This document shows, in pieces, positions 1 through 7,503 of a stretch of DNA of 13,957 bases; the stretch's first letter is position 1, and each line of letters opens with the position of its first letter. The stretch is from positions 1 to 13,957 of the forward strand of contig CADBXH010000085.1 in the NCBI GenBank assembly GCA_902798605.1, written 5' to 3'. The notes beneath the pieces were generated by a model. It made no database searches and had not been told where the DNA came from. It saw only the letters and a list, made by a program, of their open reading frames with translations. The stretch is from an uncultured Ruminococcus sp. GTDB taxonomy: Bacteria; Bacillota_A; Clostridia; Oscillospirales; Acutalibacteraceae. Both the position numbers and the translations under genes were made by a program.

Positions 1-1008
1 AGCGTCCTCATCATAGTAACCGTTCTTGTCGGGATCGAATGTGAGGTACTCGGGATCGTAAGTGACACCGAACTGGATAGCCTGGAGCTGGAGCGCCTTA
101 TCAACGTCCATGTAGTAGGTTACTGTTACAGTGTCGGGAGCCTCAGCATAATACTGAGCGTCTGCTGTGAAGAGGTTAGATGTAGCGTTAACTGTAAGGC
201 CGTCACCTGCGGGTGCGGGAGCTACAGTTGTTACTTCTACGGGATCTGTTTCAACGGGAAGTGTTGTAACATCGGGAGCTGTTGTGTCGTCCTCAGGACC
301 TGTAACATCGATTCTAAGCTTTGCGCCCTTATTTGTCTTGAAGTCATAGTTTCTGAGATCGAGTGTGAGCTCAACAGTGGAACCATCCTCTTCTACTTCA
401 AAGATGCAGTTCTTACCATTGTAAACAGCGTCGATATCCTCTCCTGTGGGATAAAGCTGCTCAACTTCTGAACCGAAGTTGTGCGCCCACGGGTTAGATG
501 TCGGATTACCATTGTCATCTATTGAGTTGATAGCGAACTTGATGCTGTAGTTATCAAACGCATAGATGTCTTCCATAGTCATCTTCCATACGCCGGGGTT
601 CTCGGGATCTTCTTCCATAGCGTTAGAAGTGTCCGAGGGATCCCAGTTGGCGCCGTTGAGGTATGTTTCCTCACCGTTACCAACAGCGATTACGGAGTAA
701 ACGTCAAGAGATGTGTCCTGAGTTACGCCGTCGCCTGTTACATTAACTGTCTCGGTCGCGGGATCAAATGTGACGGTAACGTCGCAGGTCTCAGCTACAT
801 TGAATGTGTAGTTGTCGCCTGTGTCCTTGTCGCCCCATGAACCTTCGTCCCAGCTGTGGTTCTTAAGGACCTTGAGCTGGATAGCACTGGCGGGCTCTAC
901 ATTCTCGTAAGTGATCGAATATACGCCGCCATCGCCGAGAGTCATGTCGTTGGCTGAGTTTGTAGCATCCCATGTTGTACCGAAGATCGGTTTTTTGAAT
1001 TTTTGCAT
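1..1008 (-). CDS. X25-type (starch-binding-like) domain protein, 3' end cut by window edge
   Basis: This is an open frame of 336 codons that continues past the window edge. It starts at an ATG with a strong GGAGGA 9 nt upstream (1018-1023). I read two X25-like beta-sandwich modules of the kind found in amylopullulanases: about residues 8-95 (TTWDATNSANDMTL, then a Trp-rich NHSWDEGSWGD strand) and about 103-215 (GANWDPSDTSNAM...GVWKMTMED). An acidic, Thr/Pro-rich linker follows (DDTTAPDVTTLPVETDP), then a cohesin- or Ig-like module with a TVTYYMDVDK strand and QFGVTYDPEYLTFDPD. The composition suggests a secreted polysaccharide-binding or scaffold protein. The N-terminus MQKFKKPIFGTTWD is Lys-rich like a signal-peptide n-region but has no hydrophobic core, and the first X25 module seems to lack its first strand. 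The domain naming rests on pattern recognition, and the C-terminal half is not visible. Confidence 0.75.
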   Translation of the reverse strand, partial: MQKFKKPIFGTTWDATNSANDMTLGDGGVYSITYENVEPASAIQLKVLKNHSWDEGSWGDKDTGDNYTFNVAETCDVTVTFDPATETVNVTGDGVTQDTSLDVYSVIAVGNGEETYLNGANWDPSDTSNAMEEDPENPGVWKMTMEDIYAFDNYSIKFAINSIDDNGNPTSNPWAHNFGSEVEQLYPTGEDIDAVYNGKNCIFEVEEDGSTVELTLDLRNYDFKTNKGAKLRIDVTGPEDDTTAPDVTTLPVETDPVEVTTVAPAPAGDGLTVNATSNLFTADAQYYAEAPDTVTVTYYMDVDKALQLQAIQFGVTYDPEYLTFDPDKNGYYDEDA

Positions 1009-1140
1009 AATACAAAATCCTCCTATTTTATTTTTTTATTTATAACATTGCTTATTTGGGTCTGCCCGCTGACCGCATACCGTAATAGTGTACCGGGTAT
1101 TGGCTTAAATGCCAAACAAATAAAACAAAAAGTTAACAAA

Positions 1141-1255
1141 ACAAAAAACACAGGCGCAGTATATGGCTATACCGTGTCTGTGATTTTATCATTCTTTAAA
1201 ATTAAATACGGCGCAGTTTTCCGCTGTGTTGAACTGTAATGTGCAAGTATAGCCC
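1141..1255 (-). promoter_or_regulatory. Attenuator-like leader: terminator hairpin with competing upstream pairing
   Basis: Read on the minus strand, the outer stem CACAG (1182-1178) pairs with CTGTG (1153-1149), and the inner stem CGGTATA (1174-1168) pairs with TATACTG (1163-1157, one G-U pair) around a 4-nt loop. TTTTTTGT follows directly (1148-1141), giving an intrinsic terminator inside the leader. Upstream, GGCTATAC (1254-1247) is a perfect 8-nt complement of GTATAGCC (1172-1165), which includes most of the inner 5' arm and the loop. AACACAG (1230-1224) is complementary to the terminator's 3' arm CTGTGTT (1153-1147). These pairings are mutually exclusive with the terminator. I do not recognise a known riboswitch class in the region. 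Confidence 0.5.
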
Positions 1256-1280
1256 ATCGTCATCGCCGTGTCACGCCCTT

Positions 1281-1292
1281 CACAAATTTGTG
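1281..1292. promoter_or_regulatory. Perfect 12-bp palindrome at the expected transcription start
   Basis: CACAAATTTGTG is a perfect palindrome beginning 3 nt downstream of the -10 box, so it covers the likely +1. That is a classic position for a repressor operator. It could instead form a weak 5'-end hairpin in the RNA. No regulator is assigned. Confidence 0.35.
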
Positions 1293-1295
1293 TAT

Positions 1296-1324
1296 ATTAT
1301 ACTATAGTAACAAACAAAATGCAA
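1296..1324 (-). promoter_or_regulatory. Sigma-A promoter for the X25 protein gene
   Basis: On the minus strand, TTGCAT (1319-1324) and a perfect TATAAT (1296-1301) are separated by exactly 17 nt. Transcription would start near 1289, leaving a leader of about 280 nt before the ATG at 1008. Confidence 0.75.
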
Positions 1325-1389
1325 TGCTTTTAGAGAATTATAGAAGTTTTTTTTCGTATACATCTGATAAAATTATGCATTGCGCAAAT

Positions 1390-1419
1390 CAGATCCGCAG
1401 ATGATTTTCTGCGGATCTG
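1390..1419. terminator. Strong hairpin downstream of the beta-helix gene
   Basis: A perfect 12-bp inverted repeat, CAGATCCGCAGA (1390-1401) with TCTGCGGATCTG (1408-1419), has a 6-nt loop. It lies 22 nt beyond the stop of the beta-helix gene. The tract after it on the minus strand is only weakly U-rich (ATTTG), so termination efficiency is uncertain. It is the only candidate end for that transcript. The rest of the gene-free stretch 1009-1441 holds the X25 gene's leader and promoter. Confidence 0.6.
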
Positions 1420-1441
1420 TGTTATTATATATTTTCAACTT

Positions 1442-4051
1442 CTAAACTACGTCAACTTCGATCGATTCTGATTCGCCGTTGTAGGTCGTTACGCTGACCC
1501 TTGAAACTCCCGGAGATTTTGCGGTGATAACTCCGGTCGATTTGTCGATTTTGCAGACCGACGGGTCGCTCGACCTGAATATCAACTCGTTTGAGGCCGT
1601 GCCCTTTGGAAGCTTAGCGGAGAGCTTAAAGGTCTCGCCCGCTTTGATCGTCAGGTCAGAGGTATTGAGCGTTATATCCGTCGGCGCTTCTTTTACGGTG
1701 ACGGTGCATTTCGCGCTCAGGCCGTTGAAGGTTTGGGCTATGATCTCTGCGGTGCCGAGCCCGACGGCCTTTATCCTTCCGTTTTCATCAACATCTGCTA
1801 CGCGCGGGTTGCTTGAGTGCATTGTGATATGCGAAGCGGAATTATCGGGGATAATCGCCTTTAGATCGAATTCTTCGCCGATACCCATATTAAGTCTCTT
1901 TTTATTGAACTTTAGGCTTGACGGAGCTTCTTTGACGATTATATTGCAGTTGTCGTGCAGGTTATTGAACAGGCTTGCAACGACTGTTGCGGTACCGATA
2001 TGCTTTGCCTGAATAACGCCGTTGTCGTTTATAAAGCCGACAGCGTTGGAGTTGCTTGTGGTGTAGTTGACTTTATGTACAGACGAATTCTCGCTTAGTA
2101 TCGCGCCGAGGTTGTACTTCTCTCCCTTGCCCATTATCAGCATTTTTTCGCCTATAGCCACGCTTGTGGGCGCGGGATAAACCGTTACGGTACAGGTAGC
2201 CTTGAGCCCGTTGAGAGCTGTGACGCTGATCGTCGCCTTGCCGGGCGAAATACCGACGATATCGCCGAGCCTGTCGACCCTTGCTACCGAGTTGTTGGAT
2301 GATACCCAGTTGAACTTCGCCTTTGAGTTTGACGGGGTCAGGGCGGTCGTGAGCTTGAATGTCTCGCCGACCGCAAGATCGGTAAATCCGTAACCGAGCG
2401 AGAATTCGGTCAGATCGAGGTTTTTCTCGCTGTTTTTATCGACCTTAGCTTTTGAATTTTTCCAGACGTCGATCTTATTCTTTTTGTTTTGATACAGATA
2501 GTTTCCGCCTATATAGTCCGCCTGCGATGTGCTCTGGATAGAGATAGAGTTTGAGCCGGACGACTTTATATAGTTGTCGCTGATGTCGGCGGAATAGCTG
2601 TTATCCCACAGACAGATTCCGTATTTGCCGGATTTTTCGATAGAATTGTTCCTGATATTGCTGACCTTGGCGTCCTCCACGTCGATTCCGATATTATCGC
2701 TTCCGTAGATATTGTTGCCGTCGATCAGGTTGATCTTGCTGTTGTCATAAACCTTGATGCCTTGGTAGATCGACTTATTCAAGTCGTTCTCTCCGCAGTT
2801 CATTACATTGTCTATGAAAGACGCGTTGCGAACGTTTTTAGCCCTTATTCCGTGGCCTTTAACGCTGATAAAGTTATTTCTTACGGTAACGCCTTCAAGG
2901 AAATACTCGCCCTTTGGAAGTCCGCCGCTGTTGTCGGAGTTTTTGCCGTAGTTTTTATCGAGCCTTGCGCCGACAAGCGAGATACCCTCACACTCGTAGC
3001 TTGCGTAGACGTCCTTGACCGCGCCGCAGTGAACGATAGAGTTATCGGCGATAAGAATATTTCCGTTGTGAGGTTCTTGGTAGCTTTCGGAAATATTTGT
3101 CTTTGTGCCGCCCTCATCGGCGAGCACGCTCGCCAGAAACGTTCCGTCGCCGTTGCCCATCATCGAGTACAGCGTAATGCCTCTCGGTGTGTTCTCAATA
3201 GAGTTGCCGACGATATTGACGTTTTTCCAGTTCATTCCCTGGATAGCCGCGCTGCCGAGGTTGGTGAATTTGTTGCTCTTTATAAGGATACCGTTGAACG
3301 GCTTGTTATAGATAGCGGTGTGGGTTCCTATTCCCCTTGGGCAGTCGTCAAACAAGCAGTTTTCTATCCTGACGTTGTTCATCGGGAGCGCCTCGGAACG
3401 GCAGCCGTAGATATGACCTTCCTTGAGGATATCGAGCTGGATCGCCTCGTATCCGATTTTTTCGCCGTCCATATGCTGATTTTTGAACGTACATCCCTTT
3501 ACCGCAAAGCCGTCGATTCCCGCGATCTCCATAATATGACCGTTGTTTACGTTTCTGAAATTAGCCGAACGGATCGTAAAATTCGTGGCGTGCGCCGCCT
3601 TTAGGATCGTGTTCTTGGTTCCGCCGCCGTCAAAGGTACCGCCCTGGATTATGATATTCTTATAGGCGTCGTAGCCGGTCGCTCCGGAATCGGCGGAATC
3701 GTTGTTGCCGACCCTTATCATATTTGAATCGCTGTCTTCGCTTCTGGTAAGCGTAACCTTTTTAAGTTTAAGCTGGGTGTTGCTGAAGATCTTCAGCGTA
3801 TCTGTAAGCTCATAATCACCCGACTCGACTTCGACAGTATAGCGCTTTTTGTCGGTGGCGTTTTTGCGCGCGATCTCGAGCGCGTTTTGGATGGCGACAT
3901 ACGCGCCGTCCTTTTTTATCTTCTCCGCGGTGACGGTGATATTCTGCTGATTGGCATTATTATTTGCCGCGAAGGCGCAGTTGATCAGGCCTGCCGACAG
4001 AACAACTGATACGACAAGCAACATAGAAATCAATTTGCGTCCGCTTCTCAC
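1442..4051 (-). CDS. Secreted right-handed beta-helix protein with four BIG2 (Ig-like group 2) domains
   Basis: I chose a GTG start at 4051 (869 aa) because GGGAGG lies 7 nt upstream. An in-frame ATG at 4087 would add 12 residues before the signal peptide without a visible ribosome binding site. Residues 1-28 form a signal peptide (MRSGRKLISMLLVVSVVLSAGL, ending CAFA|A). Residues about 37-540 are short repeated strands with Asn ladders (IENCLFDDCPRGIGTH, VNIVGNSIENTPRGI, SNIRNNSIEKSGKYGI), typical of pectate-lyase-like parallel beta-helices. Four BIG2 domains follow at about 550-626, 630-706, 711-787 and 792-869, each with the motif VGETFKL...SSN..VA.V...G.I.....G.A.I. There is no LPXTG, dockerin or SLH anchor. 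A carbohydrate-active or adhesive role is plausible, but I see no catalytic motif that fixes an enzyme family. It is monocistronic, with its own promoter. Confidence 0.85.
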   Translation of the reverse strand: MRSGRKLISMLLVVSVVLSAGLINCAFAANNNANQQNITVTAEKIKKDGAYVAIQNALEIARKNATDKKRYTVEVESGDYELTDTLKIFSNTQLKLKKVTLTRSEDSDSNMIRVGNNDSADSGATGYDAYKNIIIQGGTFDGGGTKNTILKAAHATNFTIRSANFRNVNNGHIMEIAGIDGFAVKGCTFKNQHMDGEKIGYEAIQLDILKEGHIYGCRSEALPMNNVRIENCLFDDCPRGIGTHTAIYNKPFNGILIKSNKFTNLGSAAIQGMNWKNVNIVGNSIENTPRGITLYSMMGNGDGTFLASVLADEGGTKTNISESYQEPHNGNILIADNSIVHCGAVKDVYASYECEGISLVGARLDKNYGKNSDNSGGLPKGEYFLEGVTVRNNFISVKGHGIRAKNVRNASFIDNVMNCGENDLNKSIYQGIKVYDNSKINLIDGNNIYGSDNIGIDVEDAKVSNIRNNSIEKSGKYGICLWDNSYSADISDNYIKSSGSNSISIQSTSQADYIGGNYLYQNKKNKIDVWKNSKAKVDKNSEKNLDLTEFSLGYGFTDLAVGETFKLTTALTPSNSKAKFNWVSSNNSVARVDRLGDIVGISPGKATISVTALNGLKATCTVTVYPAPTSVAIGEKMLIMGKGEKYNLGAILSENSSVHKVNYTTSNSNAVGFINDNGVIQAKHIGTATVVASLFNNLHDNCNIIVKEAPSSLKFNKKRLNMGIGEEFDLKAIIPDNSASHITMHSSNPRVADVDENGRIKAVGLGTAEIIAQTFNGLSAKCTVTVKEAPTDITLNTSDLTIKAGETFKLSAKLPKGTASNELIFRSSDPSVCKIDKSTGVITAKSPGVSRVSVTTYNGESESIEVDVV

Positions 4052-4098
4052 GGCAATACCTCCCGATTGCAGAAATAGCATAAGCAATATATATTTCT

Positions 4099-4127
4099 AT
4101 ATTAGAACATTTTACCGGCAAAGTCAA
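4099..4127 (-). promoter_or_regulatory. Sigma-A promoter for the beta-helix/BIG2 gene
   Basis: On the minus strand, TTGACT (4122-4127) and TAATAT (4099-4104) are separated by 17 nt. The start would fall near 4092, about 40 nt before the GTG at 4051. A start there also places the alternative ATG at 4087 almost at the 5' end of the RNA, which further favours the GTG. Confidence 0.75.
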
Positions 4128-4183
4128 CAGTTTACACCAAAGTTTTCACAAAACTTTCACTTATATTTTACATAATATAATTC

Positions 4184-4222
4184 TAAAAAAAGAAATAACG
4201 GCAGTTGTATACACTGCCGTTA
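4184..4222 (-). terminator. Intrinsic terminator of the murT-like/gatD-like/acyltransferase operon
   Basis: A perfect 10-bp stem (4196-4205 with 4213-4222; core TAACGGCAGT) has a 7-nt loop. On the minus strand a T-rich tract (TTTCTTTTTTTA) follows. It lies about 50 nt past the acyltransferase stop codon and separates that operon from the beta-helix gene. Confidence 0.85.
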
Positions 4223-4271
4223 CATTATAAATTTCTCATTTATTCTGATTCACGTAAAAATCGTACGATTT

Positions 4272-5342
4272 CTATACCAGCCATTTATTAACAACAGGGA
4301 TTTTGTTCAAAACCATAGAAATCAAATACGAACCCGCAAATACCGTGAGCGAAACGATCGGAATCAAAAACGCGGAAGCCGAACCGCTTATGCTGAACTT
4401 TAATCCGTTTTCCAAAACAACTATCAGCATCGGGTGAATAAGATAAACACCGAAACTGCATTTTGAAAGATAACCGAGGCGCTCGGCTCCCTTGTCTGTC
4501 TTCGGTGTAAAATCAAGCGCCGCTTTTCCCAAAGCAAATACCGCAACGCTTGTTAAGAATACATTTACGCTCAAATAACTGTAAAACAATGTATTTACTT
4601 TGCCGGTACTCGTTGAAATCAACGCCGTACCGCCGACTGTAACAGCCATTCCGAGAACGCCCGCTATCGCGATCAGCGTCAAAGAGCTTTTCTTGAAAAA
4701 TTTTTTTCTGAGCATATATCCCAAGATATAATATCCCGTATAACCCATAATGAATTTAAGATTAAGCGCTTCGGAAAAACCCTTCAGCACATCCGCCGCT
4801 TCTTTGGACGCAAGCGCCGTGAGCTCAATTATCTGAGGCAGCATAAAACCGAAAACGAAAGCTAAAGCAACAAACGCTTTTGCGAGCGCTTCATGTTCAG
4901 CAATCTTCCTCAGAAAAGGAACGATAAGGTAAAGACCGATGAGCATAATCAAAAACCAGAGATGAGAGTGGCCGTCAAACATCCTACCCGCGACCGCCTG
5001 AGGCGTAAGCATTTCTTTGTGTCTTATATACGGTACCACCGCGTAAAACGCCGACCACAAAAGAAAGATAACGGCAATTTTCAAAATGTGTTTTTTAAAA
5101 AGCTGTTTATAAGTGTATTCCCTGTCCAAAAACAACGAGCCGCTTATCATAACAAACACGGGCACCCCGAATCTTGAGATTCCGTCATAAATATTTTTTA
5201 TGTTCCATTCCGTTGAATTCGGGGAAAGATCGCTCCGGTTCATTGTAGAAACATGGATCACCACGATAAAAAACGCGGCGATAATCCTTAAATAATCCAG
5301 ATAGACTACCCTTGACGATTTTACTTTTTGAAAATTACTCAT
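4272..5342 (-). CDS. Acyltransferase family 3 membrane protein
   Basis: A 356-aa integral membrane protein of the Acyltransferase_3 (OafA/WecH-like) family, which O-acetylates or otherwise acylates cell-surface glycans using cytoplasmic acyl-CoA. Visible hallmarks are the N-terminal YLDYLRIIAAFFIVVIHVS segment with the conserved His, FGVPVFVMISGSLFL, the HLWFLIMLIGLYLIVPF block, and SFGVYLIHPML near the C-terminus. About ten hydrophobic segments span the length, which is normal for the family without an added SGNH domain. The start ATG lies 14 nt after the stop of the gatD-like gene with GGGGAACGGG before it, so it is the last gene of the operon, followed by a terminator. The substrate is unknown. 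Its neighbours suggest a peptidoglycan or cell-wall polymer. Confidence 0.88.
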   Translation of the reverse strand: MSNFQKVKSSRVVYLDYLRIIAAFFIVVIHVSTMNRSDLSPNSTEWNIKNIYDGISRFGVPVFVMISGSLFLDREYTYKQLFKKHILKIAVIFLLWSAFYAVVPYIRHKEMLTPQAVAGRMFDGHSHLWFLIMLIGLYLIVPFLRKIAEHEALAKAFVALAFVFGFMLPQIIELTALASKEAADVLKGFSEALNLKFIMGYTGYYILGYMLRKKFFKKSSLTLIAIAGVLGMAVTVGGTALISTSTGKVNTLFYSYLSVNVFLTSVAVFALGKAALDFTPKTDKGAERLGYLSKCSFGVYLIHPMLIVVLENGLKFSISGSASAFLIPIVSLTVFAGSYLISMVLNKIPVVNKWLV

Positions 5343-5356
5343 ACCCGTTCCCCGTA

Positions 5357-6067
5357 TTACGGCTGTTGTTCTTTATTAAGCTCGCTCAGCGTTATAATAT
5401 ATCCTTTTTTTGAGAATTCAAGGCAATCGGTATTCGGATCTTTGCCGAGGATTATTTTTGCAAAGTATTCCGCAAAATGCGGGTTCTTTACAAGCACGGG
5501 TCCGGTGAGGTGGGTCCCGATGAAGTTGTTGTATTTTATGCCCTCGTACTTTTCGTCACTGTTGTCGGCAAGTCCGCGCCTGACCGTAAAGGCATGGCGT
5601 TCTACTCCGAAAACCTCAGAGCATTTGTTGATAAATCCGACCAAAGTCTTCTCCAAAAACTCCGAATCAAAAACCGCGTCGGCAGTCATTCGCTTTTTGT
5701 TCTGCTCGATCGTAAAAAATCCAAACAGACCGAGTCCGTCATACGCTTTGCCCTCGCAGTCGGTTATGCTCTTGCCGAGCATCTCAAACGAGTTGCCCGT
5801 AAACAGCGCGGGCTTGCCGCTCTCGATATAGTTTTTAAATGCTTCCTTGTGCTTTTTAAAATCATCGAGCACCAGCTTTTGGTTTCTCTCCGTGCCGGAA
5901 CCGATAAAGACAAAATCGTACTCGGCAAAATCAACGCTGTCGCCGAGCGATTTTTTAACGACCTCGCAGTCGGCGCCGCTCTGAGTCAACACTCTCTCGA
6001 TCACGCTGACGTTGCCGTAGTCGCCGTACAGGTTCATAATATCGTAATACAGATGCATAATTTTCAT
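5357..6067 (-). CDS. GatD-like glutamine amidotransferase homologue lacking catalytic residues
   Basis: A 236-aa homologue of GatD, the glutaminase subunit of the lipid II isoglutaminyl synthase MurT/GatD. Family signatures are the N-terminus MKIMHLYYDIMNLYGDYGN, the FIGSGTERNQ motif (55-63), PALFTGNSFEMLG (86-98), and GTHLTGPVLVKNP (184-196). In active GatD the third block usually reads PVLxxCGGYQLLG with the nucleophilic Cys, and the last reads GTYLHGPLLPKNP with the catalytic His. Here the Cys position is Gly91 and the His position is Thr188, although a His sits two residues earlier (186). The subunit is therefore predicted not to hydrolyse glutamine. I chose the ATG at 6067, one base after the upstream TGA, with AAGGGTG upstream. 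A GTG at 6076 is possible but falls within the ribosome binding site. Confidence 0.82.
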   Translation of the reverse strand: MKIMHLYYDIMNLYGDYGNVSVIERVLTQSGADCEVVKKSLGDSVDFAEYDFVFIGSGTERNQKLVLDDFKKHKEAFKNYIESGKPALFTGNSFEMLGKSITDCEGKAYDGLGLFGFFTIEQNKKRMTADAVFDSEFLEKTLVGFINKCSEVFGVERHAFTVRRGLADNSDEKYEGIKYNNFIGTHLTGPVLVKNPHFAEYFAKIILGKDPNTDCLEFSKKGYIITLSELNKEQQP

Positions 6068-6068
6068 A

Positions 6069-7394
6069 TCACTCACCCTTTACCTTCGCCAAAAATTTGC
6101 CCTTGTCGGAGAAGCAGGTAATCGCGTAGATATACCTTCCGCTGCCGTTGTCAAGGTAATCGACCGCTTCGTTTATATCCTCGAACAGCTGTATCTTATC
6201 GCTCGGGATACCGGTGAACGAAAACCTCATTCCGAGGTCGTTGACGTACTTGCCCGCGAGGACGATCTCGCCGACGTTCGGGGAATCGAGCAAATCAAAG
6301 TCGATATCCCACAACCACGAAACATCGCTTGTAAAGTACTTTCTGCTGACTGCGTCGACGATTATCATAACGTCGCAGCCGTCCTTGTAAGCGGAGGCTA
6401 CGCGCAGGCTTTGGTCGTAGCTGATACTGTTCTCGTGCTTTGAGGTGAGCAGAGTTCCCTCTCTGTTGCCGAGTTCAAAAGTGATGACCCTGCCGTTTTT
6501 AAGGACATAGTCGTTCATATCGCGCGCGATCTCTTCGCCGTCGATGCCGACTATCCGAGCCACGGTATATGCCGACAGGATATTATAAATATTGTAAAGC
6601 GATTTGAGTGCGAGCGAGATATGATATTTTCCGTCGATCTCCATAACGCCCTTGTCAAGGTCGACGGCAGTTATTGTATACTCGGTGTCGTGGCGCTTGT
6701 AGTCGCATTTTGTACACTTGAAGTGACCGATATGGTTGTAGTGGTAGGTGCTGTATGTCATCGGAGCCTTGCAGACAGGGCAGTACGCGCCGTCGTTATA
6801 CGCGCTGACGAGGGTATCGGTATCGGTCGAGAGCTTGTCCGCGCCGAACCAGATAACGTTCTCTCTGTTGAGTCCGAAGCGCGACACGAGCGGATCGTCG
6901 GCATTGAGAATAAGCTGAGTTCTGTCGTAAATGCTGTCGGCGATAGCGTCATACACCCATTCGGGGTGACCGTTGCGCGTAAGCTGGTCGCGGTAGAGGT
7001 TGGTGATAACATAATGCGTGGGCTTGATGAACTTGAACGTATAGCGCGCAAAACGCTCATCGCTCTCGATAAGCAAAATATCGCTCTTGACCTCGCCCGA
7101 CAGCGTTGAGCTTCCGAGCACGAGCGTGGTCACGCCCTCGATCTGGTTAGAGCCCTCGCGGTTCCACGCGACCGTCTTGCCGTTTTTCTGCAAAATATGG
7201 GCGATCATCTCGACCGTAGAGGTCTTTCCGTTGCTGCCCGTCACGGCAATTATAAACTTTGGCAGCTCTACCCTGCCGAGGATATCGGGGCAGATTTTGA
7301 GCGCGACCTGACCGGGCAGGCTGCTGCCCTTGCCGAGCAAGCCTCCGACAAAGCGGAGCAGCTTGCAAATCAATATTGTAAAAAACACTTTCAT
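6069..7394 (-). CDS. MurT-like Mur ligase family protein (DUF1727 type)
   Basis: A 441-aa protein resembling MurT, the ATP-dependent Mur-ligase-type subunit that activates the D-Glu carboxylate of lipid II for amidation. The start ATG at 7394 has GGAG upstream and gives the family-typical N-terminus (KLLRFVGGLLGKGSSLPGQVALK). An upstream ATG at 7508 would run through the promoter. Visible features are the P-loop VTGSNGKTST (51-60), ESDE (110-113), the MurT-specific Cys4 zinc ribbon inserted in the central domain (C205, C208, C227, C230), and DVSWLWDIDFD (357-367). Against what I recall of canonical MurT, the KNPAG-like motif reads KHENS (319-323), the IND..DGRDVSW region reads VDAVSRKYFTSDVSW, and the C-terminal end differs. 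It therefore looks like a divergent paralogue. Its stop is one base before the gatD-like start. Confidence 0.85.
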   Translation of the reverse strand: MKVFFTILICKLLRFVGGLLGKGSSLPGQVALKICPDILGRVELPKFIIAVTGSNGKTSTVEMIAHILQKNGKTVAWNREGSNQIEGVTTLVLGSSTLSGEVKSDILLIESDERFARYTFKFIKPTHYVITNLYRDQLTRNGHPEWVYDAIADSIYDRTQLILNADDPLVSRFGLNRENVIWFGADKLSTDTDTLVSAYNDGAYCPVCKAPMTYSTYHYNHIGHFKCTKCDYKRHDTEYTITAVDLDKGVMEIDGKYHISLALKSLYNIYNILSAYTVARIVGIDGEEIARDMNDYVLKNGRVITFELGNREGTLLTSKHENSISYDQSLRVASAYKDGCDVMIIVDAVSRKYFTSDVSWLWDIDFDLLDSPNVGEIVLAGKYVNDLGMRFSFTGIPSDKIQLFEDINEAVDYLDNGSGRYIYAITCFSDKGKFLAKVKGE

Positions 7395-7427
7395 AATTAA
7401 TCTCCGTATAGCTAAATTGATAATACC

Positions 7428-7456
7428 ATTATAAGCCAAAACAAAAAGTTTTTCAA
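7428..7456 (-). promoter_or_regulatory. Sigma-A promoter of the murT-like operon
   Basis: On the minus strand, TTGAAA (7451-7456) and a perfect TATAAT (7428-7433) are separated by 17 nt. The leader to the ATG at 7394 is only about 27 nt. Confidence 0.8.
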
Positions 7457-7474
7457 TAGTGATTAAAAAAACTG

Positions 7475-7503
7475 TTGAACAATCAAAAACAACGTGGTAT
7501 ACT
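7475..7503 (+). promoter_or_regulatory. Sigma-A promoter of mtnN, divergent from the murT-like promoter
   Basis: TTGAAC (7475-7480) and TATACT (7498-7503) are separated by 17 nt. Its -35 box lies only about 18 bp from the -35 box of the opposite promoter (7451-7456), so the two are back to back. A leader of about 90 nt follows with a hairpin, AGCTCT (7549-7554) pairing with AGAGCT (7569-7574) plus an inner GCC/GGC, just before the ribosome binding site. Confidence 0.75.

Noticed and set aside
1003..1239. Plus-strand 78-aa ORF with a hydrophobic N-terminus resembling a signal peptide
   Set aside because: It begins at a TTG with no ribosome binding site, overlaps the minus-strand start and ribosome binding site of the X25 gene, and its sequence is explained by the leader hairpins and A/T tracts.
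2762..3604. Plus-strand 280-aa ORF opposite the beta-helix gene
   Set aside because: It is antisense to a coherent secreted protein with a signal peptide and domain repeats. The antisense product has no recognisable motifs or ribosome binding site and looks like a codon-bias shadow.
5477..6121. Plus-strand 214-aa ORF opposite the gatD-like gene
   Set aside because: Shadow of a conserved minus-strand family member, with no ribosome binding site or family features.
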